Of a DNA stretch of 64,000 bases, positions 20,695 to 29,380 are shown piece by piece (the first letter of the stretch is position 1; each line of letters begins with the position of its first letter). The notes under the pieces were generated by a model. It was not told the origin of the DNA. It ran no database searches and saw nothing but the letters and a program-made list of their open reading frames with translations. The position numbers and the translations under genes were made by a program. Source of the stretch: Kribbella qitaiheensis (GTDB lineage Bacteria > Actinomycetota > Actinomycetes > Propionibacteriales > Kribbellaceae); contig NZ_CP043661.1 of the NCBI RefSeq assembly GCF_014217565.1, forward strand, positions 6,758,001 through 6,822,000. Direction: 5' to 3'.

Positions 20695-22005
20695 GTGACC
20701 TACCACGACGGCGTTCTGCTTGTTGTGGCCGCGGTGCTCGTACTCCTCGCCGGATTGTTCGCCGGCGCCGAAGCGGCATTGTCGTCGTACTCCAAGGTGC
20801 GCGCGAACGAACAGGTCGAGCAGGGCAACCTCCGGGCGACCCGGCTGCGCGACCTGCTCTCCGACGCCCCGCGGTACCTGAACTCCCTGCTGCTGGTCCG
20901 GCTGAGCTGCGAGATCACCGCGATCGTCTTGGTGACCCAGGCGCTGTCGAACATCTTCTCGGTCACCTGGGAGCACATCGTGATCACCGCCGTCCTGATG
21001 GTGGTGGTCTCCTACGTGATCATCGGCGTCGCGCCGCGCACCCTCGGCCGGCAGCACTCGGACCGGTTCGCGATGATGTCGGCCGGCCCGACGATGGCGC
21101 TGACCAGGATTCTCGGCCCGTTGCCGAAGCTGCTGATCCTGCTCGGCAACGCGCTGACTCCCGGCAAGGGATTCGCCGAGGGCCCGTTCGCGACCGAGGC
21201 CGAGCTGCGCGCGCTGGTCGACCTGGCCGAGAAGTCGTCGGTGATCGAGTCCGGCGAGCGGCAGATGATCCACTCGGTCTTCGAGCTCGGCGACACCATC
21301 GTCCGCGAGGTGATGGTGCCGCGGACCGACATGGTCTACATCGAGCGGCACAAGAAGCTCCGTCAGCTCACCTCGCTCGCCCTGCGCAGCGGCTACTCGC
21401 GGATCCCGGTGGTCGGTGAGTCGCTGGACGACATCGTCGGGGTCGTCTACCTCAAGGACGTGATGCGCCGCGTCTACGACAACGCCCAGGCCGAGTCGAC
21501 CGAGCGGGTCGAGTCGGTGATGCGGCCGTGCATGTACATCCCCGACTCCAAGCCGGTGGACGAACTGCTTCGGGAGATGCAGGCGGCCCGGATGCATGTC
21601 GCGATCGTGGTCGACGAGTACGGCGGAACGGCCGGCCTCGTCACGATCGAGGACATCCTCGAGGAGATCGTCGGCGAGATCACCGACGAGTACGACGAGG
21701 CGCCGGAATCGGTGCAGGCGTTGTCGGACGGCGCCTACCGCGTCTCGAGCCGGTTCCCGATCGACGAACTCGGCGAGCTGTTCGGCGTACCGCTGGACGA
21801 CGACGACGTGGACACGGTCGGCGGCCTGATGGCGAAACTGCTCGGCAAGGTGCCGATTCCCGGTGCCGAGGTCGAGATCGAGGGTCTCGGGCTGTCTCTC
21901 ACCGCGGAACGCCCGTCCGGCCGGCGCAACCAGGTCGGTACGGTGCTGGTCCGGCGCGGCGAGCCCGCCGGCCAGCCGCAGGACAGCAGTCATCAGACTG
22001 CCTGA
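20695..22005 (+). CDS. hemolysin-family membrane protein with CBS pair and CorC domain
   Basis: A 436-residue HlyC/CorC-type protein. The N-terminal CNNM/DUF21 domain has about three or four membrane helices (LLVVAAVLVLLAGLFAGAEAAL, then VLMVVVSYVIIGVAPRTLG). Two CBS domains follow (VMVPRTDMVYIERHK, RIPVVGESLDDIVGVVYLKDV; MRPCMYIPDSKPVDELLREM, VAIVVDEYGGTAGLVTIEDILEEIVGEI), then a CorC_HlyC transporter-associated domain. Family members are linked to magnesium/cobalt handling; the transport role is inferred. GTG 20695 begins directly with the first membrane helix. Its placement between ybeY and era is conserved in many bacteria. Confidence 0.9.
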   Translation: MTYHDGVLLVVAAVLVLLAGLFAGAEAALSSYSKVRANEQVEQGNLRATRLRDLLSDAPRYLNSLLLVRLSCEITAIVLVTQALSNIFSVTWEHIVITAVLMVVVSYVIIGVAPRTLGRQHSDRFAMMSAGPTMALTRILGPLPKLLILLGNALTPGKGFAEGPFATEAELRALVDLAEKSSVIESGERQMIHSVFELGDTIVREVMVPRTDMVYIERHKKLRQLTSLALRSGYSRIPVVGESLDDIVGVVYLKDVMRRVYDNAQAESTERVESVMRPCMYIPDSKPVDELLREMQAARMHVAIVVDEYGGTAGLVTIEDILEEIVGEITDEYDEAPESVQALSDGAYRVSSRFPIDELGELFGVPLDDDDVDTVGGLMAKLLGKVPIPGAEVEIEGLGLSLTAERPSGRRNQVGTVLVRRGEPAGQPQDSSHQTA

Positions 22006-22023
22006 AATCCATGGAGCCGTGTT

Positions 22024-22359
22024 TTGTCTGCTGACCTGTCCGCCGAGGACGCCAAGCTCGTCACCCTGGCCCGGGCCGCCCGGGCCAGGACCCGGGCCGC
22101 CGAAGGTGCCGCTGTCCGGGACACCGACGGCCGGACTTATGCTGCTTGCACGGTGCAGCTGGACACCGTCCTGCTGAGCGCGCTGCAGTTGGCGATCGCG
22201 ATGGCGGTGTCTTCCGGCGTCAAGGGGATCGAGGCCGCCGCGGTGGTGACCGAATCACCGGACGTCGATGTGGAGGTGGTGCGCTACTTCGGTGGCGCGG
22301 CCCTCCCGGTAGTCGTTGCCAATGGCAACGGAGAGGTTCGTGATGTCGTCCACACCTGA
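22024..22359 (+). CDS. cytidine deaminase-like protein without catalytic zinc site
   Basis: A 111-residue protein in the position and with the fold signature of the cdd-like gene that sits before era in actinobacteria (LVTLARAARARTRAAEGAAVRDTDGRTYAACTVQLDTVLLSALQLAIAMAVSSG). The deaminase motifs for zinc, a His/Cys-Ala-Glu and a downstream PCxxC, cannot be found; the position of the first reads QLDTVLLSA. Deamination therefore seems unlikely and a non-enzymatic or structural role is possible. Translation starts at TTG 22024, and the C-terminus overlaps era by 17 bases. Confidence 0.75.
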   Translation: MSADLSAEDAKLVTLARAARARTRAAEGAAVRDTDGRTYAACTVQLDTVLLSALQLAIAMAVSSGVKGIEAAAVVTESPDVDVEVVRYFGGAALPVVVANGNGEVRDVVHT

Positions 22360-23281
22360 GAACGCGCCGGAGTTCCGGTCCGGGTTCGCCTGCTTCGTCG
22401 GGCGCCCGAACGCGGGCAAGTCCACGCTGACCAACGCGTTGGTCGGCCAGAAGATCGTGATCACCTCGTCGAAGCCGCAGACCACGCGGCACGCCGTACG
22501 GGGCATCGTGCACCGGCCGGACGCCCAGCTGATCCTGGTCGACACCCCCGGTCTGCACAAGCCGCGGACGCTGCTCGGCGAGCGGCTGAACGACATCGTC
22601 AAGACGACCTGGGCCGAGGTCGACGTGATCGCGATCTGCCTGCCGTCGAACGAGAAGATCGGGCCGGGCGACCGGTTCCTGGTGACCGAGGCGGCCAAGG
22701 TTGCCAGGACGCCGAAGATCGCGCTGGCGACCAAGTCCGACCTGGTCGGCCCGGACCGGATGGCCGAGCACCTGTCCGAGATCGCCGCGCTGGGCGAGTC
22801 GGTGGGCATCGAGTGGACCGCGGTAATCCCGGTGTCGGCCACCGACGGCTTCCAGACCCAGCTGGTCGCCGACGAGCTGGTGAAGCAGCTGCCCGAGGGC
22901 CGGCCGCTGTACCCGGACGGCGACATCACCGACGAGCCCGAGGAGATCCTGGTCGGCGAGCTGATCCGGGAGGCGGCGCTGGAGGGTGTACGCGATGAGC
23001 TGCCGCACTCGATCGCCGTCACGATCGACGAGATGGGGCTGCGCGAGGACCGGCCGGCGGACAAGCCGCTGATCGACATCTACGCGAACCTCTACCTCGA
23101 GCGGGACAGTCAGAAGGGCATCATCATCGGCCACAAGGGCGCCCGGCTGCGTGAGGTCGGAGCGAACGCGCGCCGCCAGATCGAGGCCCTGCTCGGTACG
23201 CCGGTTTACCTCGACCTGCACGTCAAGATCGCCAAGAACTGGCAGACGGACGCGAAGCACCTTCGCAAGCTCGGCTTCTGA
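22343..23281 (+). CDS. era: GTPase Era
   Basis: A 312-residue Ras-like GTPase that binds the 3' end of 16S rRNA during 30S assembly. The G1 loop is GRPNAGKST, G2 lies in the SSKPQTTRH switch, G3 is DTPGLHKP, and the G4 position reads TKSD instead of NKxD, as in many actinobacterial Eras. The C-terminal KH domain carries the RNA-binding GxxG as GIIIGHKGARLREVGANARRQIE. ATG 22343 overlaps the cdd-like gene, and GTG 22340 directly before it is an alternative. The following GNAT gene overlaps the stop (TGATG). Confidence 0.96.
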   Translation: MSSTPENAPEFRSGFACFVGRPNAGKSTLTNALVGQKIVITSSKPQTTRHAVRGIVHRPDAQLILVDTPGLHKPRTLLGERLNDIVKTTWAEVDVIAICLPSNEKIGPGDRFLVTEAAKVARTPKIALATKSDLVGPDRMAEHLSEIAALGESVGIEWTAVIPVSATDGFQTQLVADELVKQLPEGRPLYPDGDITDEPEEILVGELIREAALEGVRDELPHSIAVTIDEMGLREDRPADKPLIDIYANLYLERDSQKGIIIGHKGARLREVGANARRQIEALLGTPVYLDLHVKIAKNWQTDAKHLRKLGF

Positions 23282-23971
23282 TGGGCGTGCTGAAGAACCC
23301 GGTGTACTACGCCCTTGAGGGGGCGCACGCCGGTCTTGCCGAGGTGCGAGGGCCGGGCCCGTCGCTACCCGTCCCAGGTCGCGCCGTTCCTCGGTCTGCC
23401 GGACGAGATCACGTCGCAGGACTGGGCGGACGCGGCCGAATTGGTCGGCGTCGGTCATACGGCGGCGTTGATGCGCCCGGACCTGCCGATCCCGGAGCCC
23501 TTCAAGCTCGTTCAGCAATTCGACCTGGTCCAGTTGGTGGCGCCGGAGTCGTTCGGCGCCGAGGACCCGGCGGCCGTAGTACTGGGTGTCGAGGACGTGC
23601 CGGAGATGCTGGCGCTGACCGAACTCACCGAGCCTGGGCCGTTCCGCACTCGGACCATCGAGTTCGGCGGCTACCTCGGGCTTCGCTCCGGTCAGGGCGA
23701 GGAGGGCAAGCTGATCGCGATGGCGGGGGAGCGTTTCCGCCCGCCTGGTTACGTCGAGATCAGCGCGGTGTGCACCGACCCGGCGTACCGGGGCAAGGGG
23801 TTGGCGACTCGCCTCGTTCGTGCGGCCGCGGCTGCCATCGAGCGCACCGGCGCCCGCCCGTTCCTGCACACCGGCGGGACGAACACGACCGCCATCCGCC
23901 TGTACGAGGGCCTCGGCTTCACTGTCTCCAACCGGATGAAGGTCACGATCGTGGAGCCGGTCGCCGCCTGA
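23281..23971 (+). CDS. GNAT family N-acetyltransferase, one +1 frameshift
   Basis: An acetyltransferase of about 229 residues. The first 25 codons from ATG 23281 (MGVLKNPVYYALEGAHAGLAE) are in one frame and the rest in another (ARRYPSQVAPFLGLPDEITSQDW onward). The switch is at GGGCC 23350-23354, and removing one G joins them as EVRGRARRYPSQ. The acetyl-CoA site is VCTDPAYRGKGLATRLVRAAAAAIE (motif A, RGKGLA), with the C-terminal NTTAIRLYEGLGF typical of small-molecule acetyltransferases. The start overlaps the era stop. The substrate is unknown. Confidence 0.82.
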
Positions 23972-24647
23972 AGGTCAACGCCTCCGCGAGCGGCTTGCGA
24001 TCCAGTACCGGTACTTCGCAGTCGTCAGCGGGGTAGCCGACCGGGAACAGGATGAACGGCCGTTCGGTCGCCGGCCGGTCGAGGACCTGGCTGAGGAACG
24101 CCATCGGGTTCGGGGTGTGGGTGAGTGTCGCGAGGCCCATCGTGTGCAGCGCGGCAATGAACAGGCCGCAGGCGATGCCGACGCTCTCGCTCACGTAGTA
24201 GTTCTTCTGCAGGGTCCCGTCGGGCAACGGGGTGTGCTTCTGGGCGAACGCCACCACCAGCCAGGGTGCGACGTCGAGGAACTCCTTGTGCTCGTCCGTC
24301 TCCAGCCGGGCCAGCGCGCCGTGCCAGTCCGGAAGCTCGCGTTCGAGGTAGAAGCGTCGCTCCTCTTCCTCGGCGGCGAGCCGGATGCGGTGCTTGAGAT
24401 CCGGATCGTCCGTGGCGACGAAGGTCCACGGCTGCTGGTGTGCTCCGCTGGGCGCGGTGTTGGCGGCCCGGACCGCAAGTTCGATCGCCTCGACGGGCAC
24501 CGGGTCGGGGGAGAACCAGCGCACCGACCGGCGCTGGTCGAGTTCCTGGAAGAACTCCTCGCCGCGCCGCAGGCTCTCCTCCACCGGCAGGCGTGGCAGG
24601 GCGTACGGCTCGAACGGATGCTGATGGGGTCTCGTCGACGACGTCAC
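23943..24647 (-). CDS. nitroreductase family protein
   Basis: A 234-residue FMN-dependent nitroreductase-like protein. It has RRSVRWFSPDPVPVEAIELAVRAANTAPSGAHQQPWTFVATDD, where the RRS and Ser-Gly-Ala-His-Gln-Gln-Pro elements bind FMN phosphate and flavin, and a distal NYYVSESVGIACGLFIAALHTMGLATLTHTPNPM that matches the iodotyrosine-deiodinase-like branch. It begins at GTG 24647 and is divergent from a LysR gene 70 bases away, which probably regulates it. The tail overlaps the GNAT gene by 29 bases. Confidence 0.85.
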   Translation of the reverse strand: MTSSTRPHQHPFEPYALPRLPVEESLRRGEEFFQELDQRRSVRWFSPDPVPVEAIELAVRAANTAPSGAHQQPWTFVATDDPDLKHRIRLAAEEEERRFYLERELPDWHGALARLETDEHKEFLDVAPWLVVAFAQKHTPLPDGTLQKNYYVSESVGIACGLFIAALHTMGLATLTHTPNPMAFLSQVLDRPATERPFILFPVGYPADDCEVPVLDRKPLAEALTFRRRPAPRS

Positions 24648-24717
24648 AGGTCGAAGGTGACAGACGAGCGGTCATGAGTCCACCTTGGAAAACTGCACCA
24701 ACCCATAAGCTGAACTC

Positions 24718-25617
24718 ATGGCACTTCCTGCCGTTTCGCCCCGGCAGCTCGAGTACTTGGTGGCGATCGCCGAGACCGGTGGCATCACCGCGGCCGCTGC
24801 TCGGTGCCACGTCTCCCAGTCGGCGGTCTCATTGGCCGTGGCCGAGCTGGAACGTGCTTTGCAGGTCCGGCTCGTACTGCGCGGCTCGCGGCGCGGCACC
24901 CGCTTGACTCCTGCCGGAGCGCAGGTGGTGACCGACGCCCGCAAGGTGTTGGGTGCCCTGTCCGAGCTGGCGGCCGGGGCTCGGAGTCTGGGGCAGGATC
25001 TCGATGGAGGGTTGACGGTCGGGTGCTACGCGCCGATCGCGCCCTTCCATCTGCCGGCAGCGATCGCCGGGTTCCGGCAGGCGCAGCCGCAGGTGGAGAT
25101 CCAGTTCACCGAAGGCACGCTGCCGGAGGTGCAACGGGATCTTCTGGATGGCCGGTGCGAGCTGGCTTTCCTTTATCTGCAGAATTTGCAGCCGGGGATC
25201 GAGTACGCAGTACTGCATGATCGGCCGCCGGCTGTGCTGCTTCCACCCGACCACCGGCTCGCTCGCCGGCGGTCGGTCGCTCTGGCCGAGCTGGCTTCTG
25301 AACCATTGGTCTTGCTGGATGTCGCACCTAGCGAGCATTACTTCCGCGCGGTGTTCGAGGCGGCCGGTCTGGAGATGCGGCCCGCGTATCGGGCCGGCAG
25401 CGTGGAGTTGGCCCGGGCTCTTGTTGCTCGCGGTATCGGCTACTCCCTTGCCGTGCAGCGCCCGCGGGTCGACCTCAGCTATGAAGGCCTTCCATTGGTC
25501 ACCCGACCTCTGAAGGACGTCGTACCGACTACCCCAGTAGTCCTGGGGTGGGCCGCTGGAGGCCGCCTCACCCGCCGAGGCGAGGCGTTCCTCAAGTTCT
25601 GCAGGAAGACCTTCTAG
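24718..25617 (+). CDS. LysR family transcriptional regulator
   Basis: A 299-residue LysR-type regulator. The N-terminal helix-turn-helix is RQLEYLVAIAETGGITAAAARCHVSQSAVSLAVAELERAL, and the rest is the two-lobed inducer-binding domain (LTVGCYAPIAPFHLPAAIAGFRQAQPQVEIQFTEG). It is divergent from the nitroreductase gene across 70 bases, the usual set-up for LysR activation of a neighbour in response to a small ligand. Its stop codon overlaps the left end of the duplicated GNAT tail at 25614. Confidence 0.9.
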   Translation: MALPAVSPRQLEYLVAIAETGGITAAAARCHVSQSAVSLAVAELERALQVRLVLRGSRRGTRLTPAGAQVVTDARKVLGALSELAAGARSLGQDLDGGLTVGCYAPIAPFHLPAAIAGFRQAQPQVEIQFTEGTLPEVQRDLLDGRCELAFLYLQNLQPGIEYAVLHDRPPAVLLPPDHRLARRRSVALAELASEPLVLLDVAPSEHYFRAVFEAAGLEMRPAYRAGSVELARALVARGIGYSLAVQRPRVDLSYEGLPLVTRPLKDVVPTTPVVLGWAAGGRLTRRGEAFLKFCRKTF

Positions 25618-25656
25618 AGCGACTTCTGGAAGTCCAGAGCTCTGGCGACTATGTGG
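25614..25656 (-). pseudogene. 14-codon 3' remnant of a lost GNAT paralogue
   Basis: This 43-base segment matches the last 43 bases of the next GNAT gene (25693-25735) at 40 of 43 positions. Both encode HIVARALDFQKSL plus stop when read leftward. The three differences (TCG/TCC, CAG/CAA, GCT/GCC) are all synonymous third-position changes. This is what remains of a second tandem copy whose body has been deleted; the difference pattern suggests the copy was under protein-level selection before it was lost. Confidence 0.75.
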
Positions 25657-25692
25657 CCCCCACCCACCCCGCTTTCCTTCCCTTAAGTGCAG

Positions 25693-26683
25693 CTAGAGGG
25701 ACTTTTGGAAGTCCAGGGCTCTGGCGACTATGTGGTAGTTCAGCTGTTCGTTGATCGCGATCATGTGGGAGTTGGACTCTGCGTTCCAGGTGTCGAGTTG
25801 GGTGATGGCCGGCTCGGCCTCGCGCAGCCACAGGAGCATGCCGGTCTTGACCAGCGCGCCGAGACGATGGCCGCGGTGATCGCGGGAGACAGCGGTGTCG
25901 GCCTGTTCGGCGATGTGCGGACGCTCTTGCTCGACGGTCACCGTCGAGTGGCCGGCCAGTACGCCGGTGGCTCGTTCGCGCGCGATCACGCGGTAGATGC
26001 TCCGTTCGCGCCCGAGCTGGGCCTCTTCGTAAGCGCGCAGCCGTTCCGGGCTGTACTCGTCGTCCTCGATGTCGAGCTCGTCCCTCGGTGCGTCGTTGAT
26101 CGACTCCGTCACCGCGACCATGTCGGCCAGCATCTCCTCCGGCAGCCGGCCGGTGATCCGGATCAGTTCGTACGCCGACGAGGCGCGGACCGCGTCGTCG
26201 TACAGGGCCTCGACCAGCGACCAGTCCAGACCCGCGATGTCCTGTCGCCGATTCACCTCGATCGCCTTCTGCTCGAACCCATGATGCTCGGCGAACGCGG
26301 GCCGCCTTCGGCAGATCCCAACTGCTGATACCGATCGAGCTCCGGCCGACCCGGCGCGCCAGCTGCTCGGCGTACCGGATGAGCTCGCCGCCGATGCCGC
26401 GGCCGCGGTAGTCCGGGTGAACCTCGATCTCCAGCCAGGCGAGGTTGGTGTTGTCGTAGTTCGGCAGATCGACCGTCAGCAGGCCGGCCGCGAAACCGTC
26501 GGTGTCGCGGGCCAGGTAGGCCTGCGGGGGTTCGCCGTCCCACCCGTACCTCAACTGGCCCGAGAAGCCACGAGCTGTCGGCAGCACCTGTTCCGGGCAG
26601 TCGAGTTTCGCGGTGGCGGTGAGGAGGGCCACCGCTTCGATGCAGCCGGCCTCGTCATCGGGGGAGAGCCTGGTGATGTCCAC
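25693..26683 (-). CDS. double-GNAT acetyltransferase, one +1 frameshift
   Basis: Two GNAT domains in tandem, about 329 residues. The first domain (VDLPNYDNTNLAWLEIEVHPDYRGRGIGGELIRYAEQLARRVG) reads from GTG 26683, and the second (YRVIARERATGVLAGHSTVTVEQERPHIAEQADTAVSRDHRGHRLGALVKTGM, then NYHIVARALDFQKSL) in another frame. The switch lies at GGGCC 26299-26303; deleting one G gives KAAAFAEHHGFEQKAIEVNRRQ. Motif A is RGRGIG in domain 1 and RDHRGHRLG in domain 2. The second domain resembles that of the GNAT at 29381, so they are local paralogues. The substrate is unknown. Confidence 0.8.
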
Positions 26684-26750
26684 CCTCCCAGGGTGCGCCC
26701 TACCCGCCGGTCACCGCGAGTCGATTACGACTGGTGAAGAATTTCCCCGC

Positions 26751-27155
26751 TCACATCGCCGCCCCGTAGGAGTGGTCGACTGTCATCGAGAACAGCAACC
26801 GCTTGTCGGCAACCATCGCGCGCCGATAGTCATCCCAATCGGGATGCTCACCGGACGCCTCGCGGTAGTAGGCGACCAGTTGGTCCACGGTGTCGTCGTG
26901 CTCGTCGGCCGCCACCGGGGTGAGCTGTGCGTTGCCCTCGAGTACGACGTACGAGCGCCCGCCCGGCCCGTTCACGTACAAGCTCGCCCGCGGATCCCGG
27001 CGCAGATTCTTGGTCTTCGCCCGCCCGTCGGTGAGCGAGATCCGGATCGTCTCCCCGTCGTACAGATACGTGACATTGGACAGCTGCGGCCGCCCATCCC
27101 GCTTGACGGTGACAAGCACCCCAAGCCCGGTCTTCCCAACCACCTCAGAAGTCAT
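26751..27155 (-). CDS. PPOX-class F420-dependent oxidoreductase
   Basis: A 134-residue split-barrel flavin/deazaflavin-binding protein: GKTGLGVLVTVKRDGRPQLSNVTYLYDGETIRISLTDGRAKTKNLRRDPRASLYV, ending HPDWDDYRRAMVADKRLLFSMTVD. The KTKNLRRDPR stretch is typical of F420-dependent PPOX-class enzymes of actinobacteria. It may reduce quinones, aldehydes or other small substrates; none can be named. It is transcribed leftward, 67 bases upstream of the double-GNAT gene, and divergent from the leu leader region. Confidence 0.85.
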   Translation of the reverse strand: MTSEVVGKTGLGVLVTVKRDGRPQLSNVTYLYDGETIRISLTDGRAKTKNLRRDPRASLYVNGPGGRSYVVLEGNAQLTPVAADEHDDTVDQLVAYYREASGEHPDWDDYRRAMVADKRLLFSMTVDHSYGAAM

Positions 27156-27456
27156 ACCTGCAGCTTAAGTTTCAATCAACCCGGGCGCACGCCGACCCAC
27201 TTCGCGTACGCCGACCCGATTCCCGCTTCCTGCGTCAGCGCTCGTCCCACCCGCCCGGTCGCCGCTCCTGCGTCGCGGCTCGGCGACTACGGGGTGATCG
27301 CGGGTGACTGCGCTTCGACGACGCAGGAGGCGCGACGGGTGGGCGCTTCTCCCGCGCAGCACCCACCGAAGCGCCAACCCCCGTCACTCTCCGTCTCAAA
27401 CGGCGAGACCCCCGGTTCGACCTGCGGATCGGCTTGTGCATAGACTCACCAGCACT
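27156..27456. promoter_or_regulatory. leu operon upstream region and promoter
   Basis: These 301 bases contain no gene apart from the leader peptide that follows. The best promoter is TTCGAC (27416-27421), 19 bases, TAGACT (27441-27446), which would start transcription about 10 bases before the leader peptide ATG at 27457. Short GC-rich inverted repeats built on CTGCGTC/GACGCAG lie at about 27228-27330 with no clear meaning. Confidence 0.45.
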
Positions 27457-27501
27457 ATGCGGCACCAGCTTCTTCTCCTTCGCTGCCGCGGCGAGGCCTG
27501 A
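27457..27501 (+). CDS. leuL: leucine leader peptide
   Basis: A 14-codon reading frame, MRHQLLLLRCRGEA, with four consecutive leucine codons (CTT CTT CTC CTT), three of them the uncommon CTT in a high-GC genome. Its last codons run into the left arm of a terminator hairpin upstream of leuA. When charged Leu-tRNA is scarce, a ribosome stalled on the Leu run would favour an antiterminator and let transcription into leuA proceed. Confidence 0.8.
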   Translation: MRHQLLLLRCRGEA

Positions 27502-27531
27502 CGTAGGCCGGTTCCCTCGCCGCGGAGTTTT
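27486..27531 (+). terminator. leuA transcription attenuator
   Basis: A perfect 11-base-pair stem, CCGCGGCGAGG (27486-27496) with CCTCGCCGCGG (27515-27525), followed by AGTTTTG, is an intrinsic terminator ahead of leuA. An alternative shorter stem GGCC/GGCC (27495-27498 with 27506-27509) lies in the loop. The left arm overlaps the end of the leader peptide, as required for ribosome-coupled attenuation. Confidence 0.8.
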
Positions 27532-27593
27532 GTCGTACGCCGGTCGCATCCCGACCCCCGCAGTACAGACATCCCGCGAGGAGAACCCGCATC

Positions 27594-29312
27594 ATGGCAC
27601 CGAAGAACCAGCCCAAACCCGTTCAGCAGAGTTCCGGTATGCCGATCGGCCGCTACAGCGCGTTTCCGCCGATCGAGCTGGCCGACCGCACCTGGCCGGC
27701 CAAGTCGGTCACCGCTACGCCGCGCTGGCTGTCCACCGATCTGCGTGACGGCAACCAGGCCCTGGTCGAGCCGATGTCGCCGGCCCGGAAGCGGCGGATG
27801 TTCGATCTGCTGGTGAAGATGGGCTACAAGGAGATCGAGGTCGGCTTCCCGAGCGCCAGCCAGTACGACTTCGACTTCGTCCGCAGCCTGATCGAGGGTG
27901 ACGCGATCCCCGAGGACGTGACGATCTCCGTCCTGACCCAGGCCCGCGAAGAGCTCATCGAGCGGACCGTGCAGTCGCTGCAAGGGTCGCCGAAGGCAAC
28001 GATCCACCTCTACAACGCGACCGCGCCGCTGTTCCGCCGGGTCGTGTTCAACGTGGACAAGGCCGAATGCCGCAACATCGCGGTCCGCGGCACCGAGACC
28101 GTGATGAAGTACGCCGACGAGATGCTGGGCGACTGCGAGTTCGGCTACCAGTACAGCCCGGAGATCTTCACCGGCACCGAGATGGAGTTCGCGCTCGACG
28201 TCTGCGAGGCGGTCAGCGATGTCTGGCAGCCGGCCGAGGGACGCGAGATCATCCTGAACCTGCCGGCCACCGTCGAGATGTGTACGCCGAACGTCTACGC
28301 CGACCAGATCGAGTGGTTCGGCCGGCACCTGACCCGGCGCGAGCACAGCTCGATCAGCCTGCACCCGCACAACGACCGCGGTACTGCGGTGGCCGCGACC
28401 GAGCTGGCCCTGATGGCCGGCGCGGACCGGGTCGAGGGCTGTCTGTTCGGCCACGGTGAACGGACCGGCAACGTCGACCTGGTGACGCTGGGGATGAACC
28501 TGTTCAGCCAGGGCATCGACCCGCAGATCGACTTCTCCGACATCGACGAGATCCGCCGCACGGTCGAGTACTGCACCCAGATGCGGGTGCCCGAGCGTCA
28601 GCCGTACGCCGGTGACCTGGTTTACACCGCCTTCTCCGGCTCGCACCAGGACGCGATCAAGAAGGGCCTGGAGGCGCTCGACAAGCAGGCCGCGGCCGAG
28701 GGCAAGCCGGTCGGCGAGATCCACTGGGAAGCGCCGTACCTGCCGATCGACCCGAAGGACGTCGGCCGGTCGTACGAGGCCGTCATCCGGGTCAACTCCC
28801 AGTCCGGCAAGGGCGGCATCGCCTACATGATGAAGTCGGAGCACCGGCTCGACCTGCCGCGCCGGCTGCAGATCGAGTTCAGCCGCGTGATCCAGCAGTA
28901 CACCGACGCCGAGGGTGGCGAGGTCGGCCCGCAGCAGATGTGGGACATCTTCTCCACCGAGTACCTGTCGCCGGGCAAGCTGTCGCTGCTGACGGTGAAC
29001 TCGACGTCCGGTGAGGGCCAGGGCGACCAGCTCCGCGTGCAGGTGTACGCCGACGGTGTGCCGCACGAATTGGTTGGCGAGGGCAACGGTCCGGTCTCGG
29101 CCTTCGTCGACGCGATCAAGCCGCTGAAGTACGACGTACGGGTGCTGGACTACCACGAGCACGCGCTCTCGTCCGGCGGTGACGCCCTGGCCGCGGCGTA
29201 CGTCGAGTGCGAGGTCGGCGACGACGTCTACTGGGGTGTCGGCCGGGACGCCAACATTCTCACTGCGTCCTTGAAGGCAGTCGTCTCCGCGATCAACCGC
29301 GCCGGCCGCTGA
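27594..29312 (+). CDS. leuA: 2-isopropylmalate synthase
   Basis: A 572-residue enzyme that condenses acetyl-CoA with 2-oxoisovalerate in the first committed step of leucine synthesis. The catalytic TIM barrel has STDLRDGNQALVEPMSPARKRRMFDLLVKMGYKEIEVGFPSAS and the metal/catalytic histidines in SISLHPHNDRGTAVAATELALMAGADRVEGCLFGHGERTGN. The C-terminal LeuA allosteric dimer domain (ALSSGGDALAAAYVECEVGDDVYWGVG) binds leucine for feedback control. A GAGGAG ribosome site precedes ATG 27594. Transcription is expected to be attenuated by the leader upstream, and a strong terminator follows 7 bases after the stop, so it is monocistronic. Confidence 0.97.
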   Translation: MAPKNQPKPVQQSSGMPIGRYSAFPPIELADRTWPAKSVTATPRWLSTDLRDGNQALVEPMSPARKRRMFDLLVKMGYKEIEVGFPSASQYDFDFVRSLIEGDAIPEDVTISVLTQAREELIERTVQSLQGSPKATIHLYNATAPLFRRVVFNVDKAECRNIAVRGTETVMKYADEMLGDCEFGYQYSPEIFTGTEMEFALDVCEAVSDVWQPAEGREIILNLPATVEMCTPNVYADQIEWFGRHLTRREHSSISLHPHNDRGTAVAATELALMAGADRVEGCLFGHGERTGNVDLVTLGMNLFSQGIDPQIDFSDIDEIRRTVEYCTQMRVPERQPYAGDLVYTAFSGSHQDAIKKGLEALDKQAAAEGKPVGEIHWEAPYLPIDPKDVGRSYEAVIRVNSQSGKGGIAYMMKSEHRLDLPRRLQIEFSRVIQQYTDAEGGEVGPQQMWDIFSTEYLSPGKLSLLTVNSTSGEGQGDQLRVQVYADGVPHELVGEGNGPVSAFVDAIKPLKYDVRVLDYHEHALSSGGDALAAAYVECEVGDDVYWGVGRDANILTASLKAVVSAINRAGR

Positions 29313-29319
29313 CCGTTGG

Positions 29320-29362
29320 AAGGGTCGCCCGCTGCTCTAAATGAGTAGCGGGCGACCCTTTC
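29320..29362 (+). terminator. intrinsic terminator after leuA
   Basis: AAGGGTCGCCCGCT (29320-29333) pairs perfectly with AGCGGGCGACCCTT (29347-29360) over 14 base pairs with a 13-base loop, followed by a short T run. It begins 7 bases after the leuA stop. Confidence 0.9.
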
Positions 29363-29380
29363 GTTGGACAGACTCGGCCG

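Noticed and set aside
27405..27435. T-loop-like GGTTCGA suggesting a tRNA
   Set aside because: No cloverleaf, anticodon stem or CCA end can be built around it; it is part of the leu promoter.
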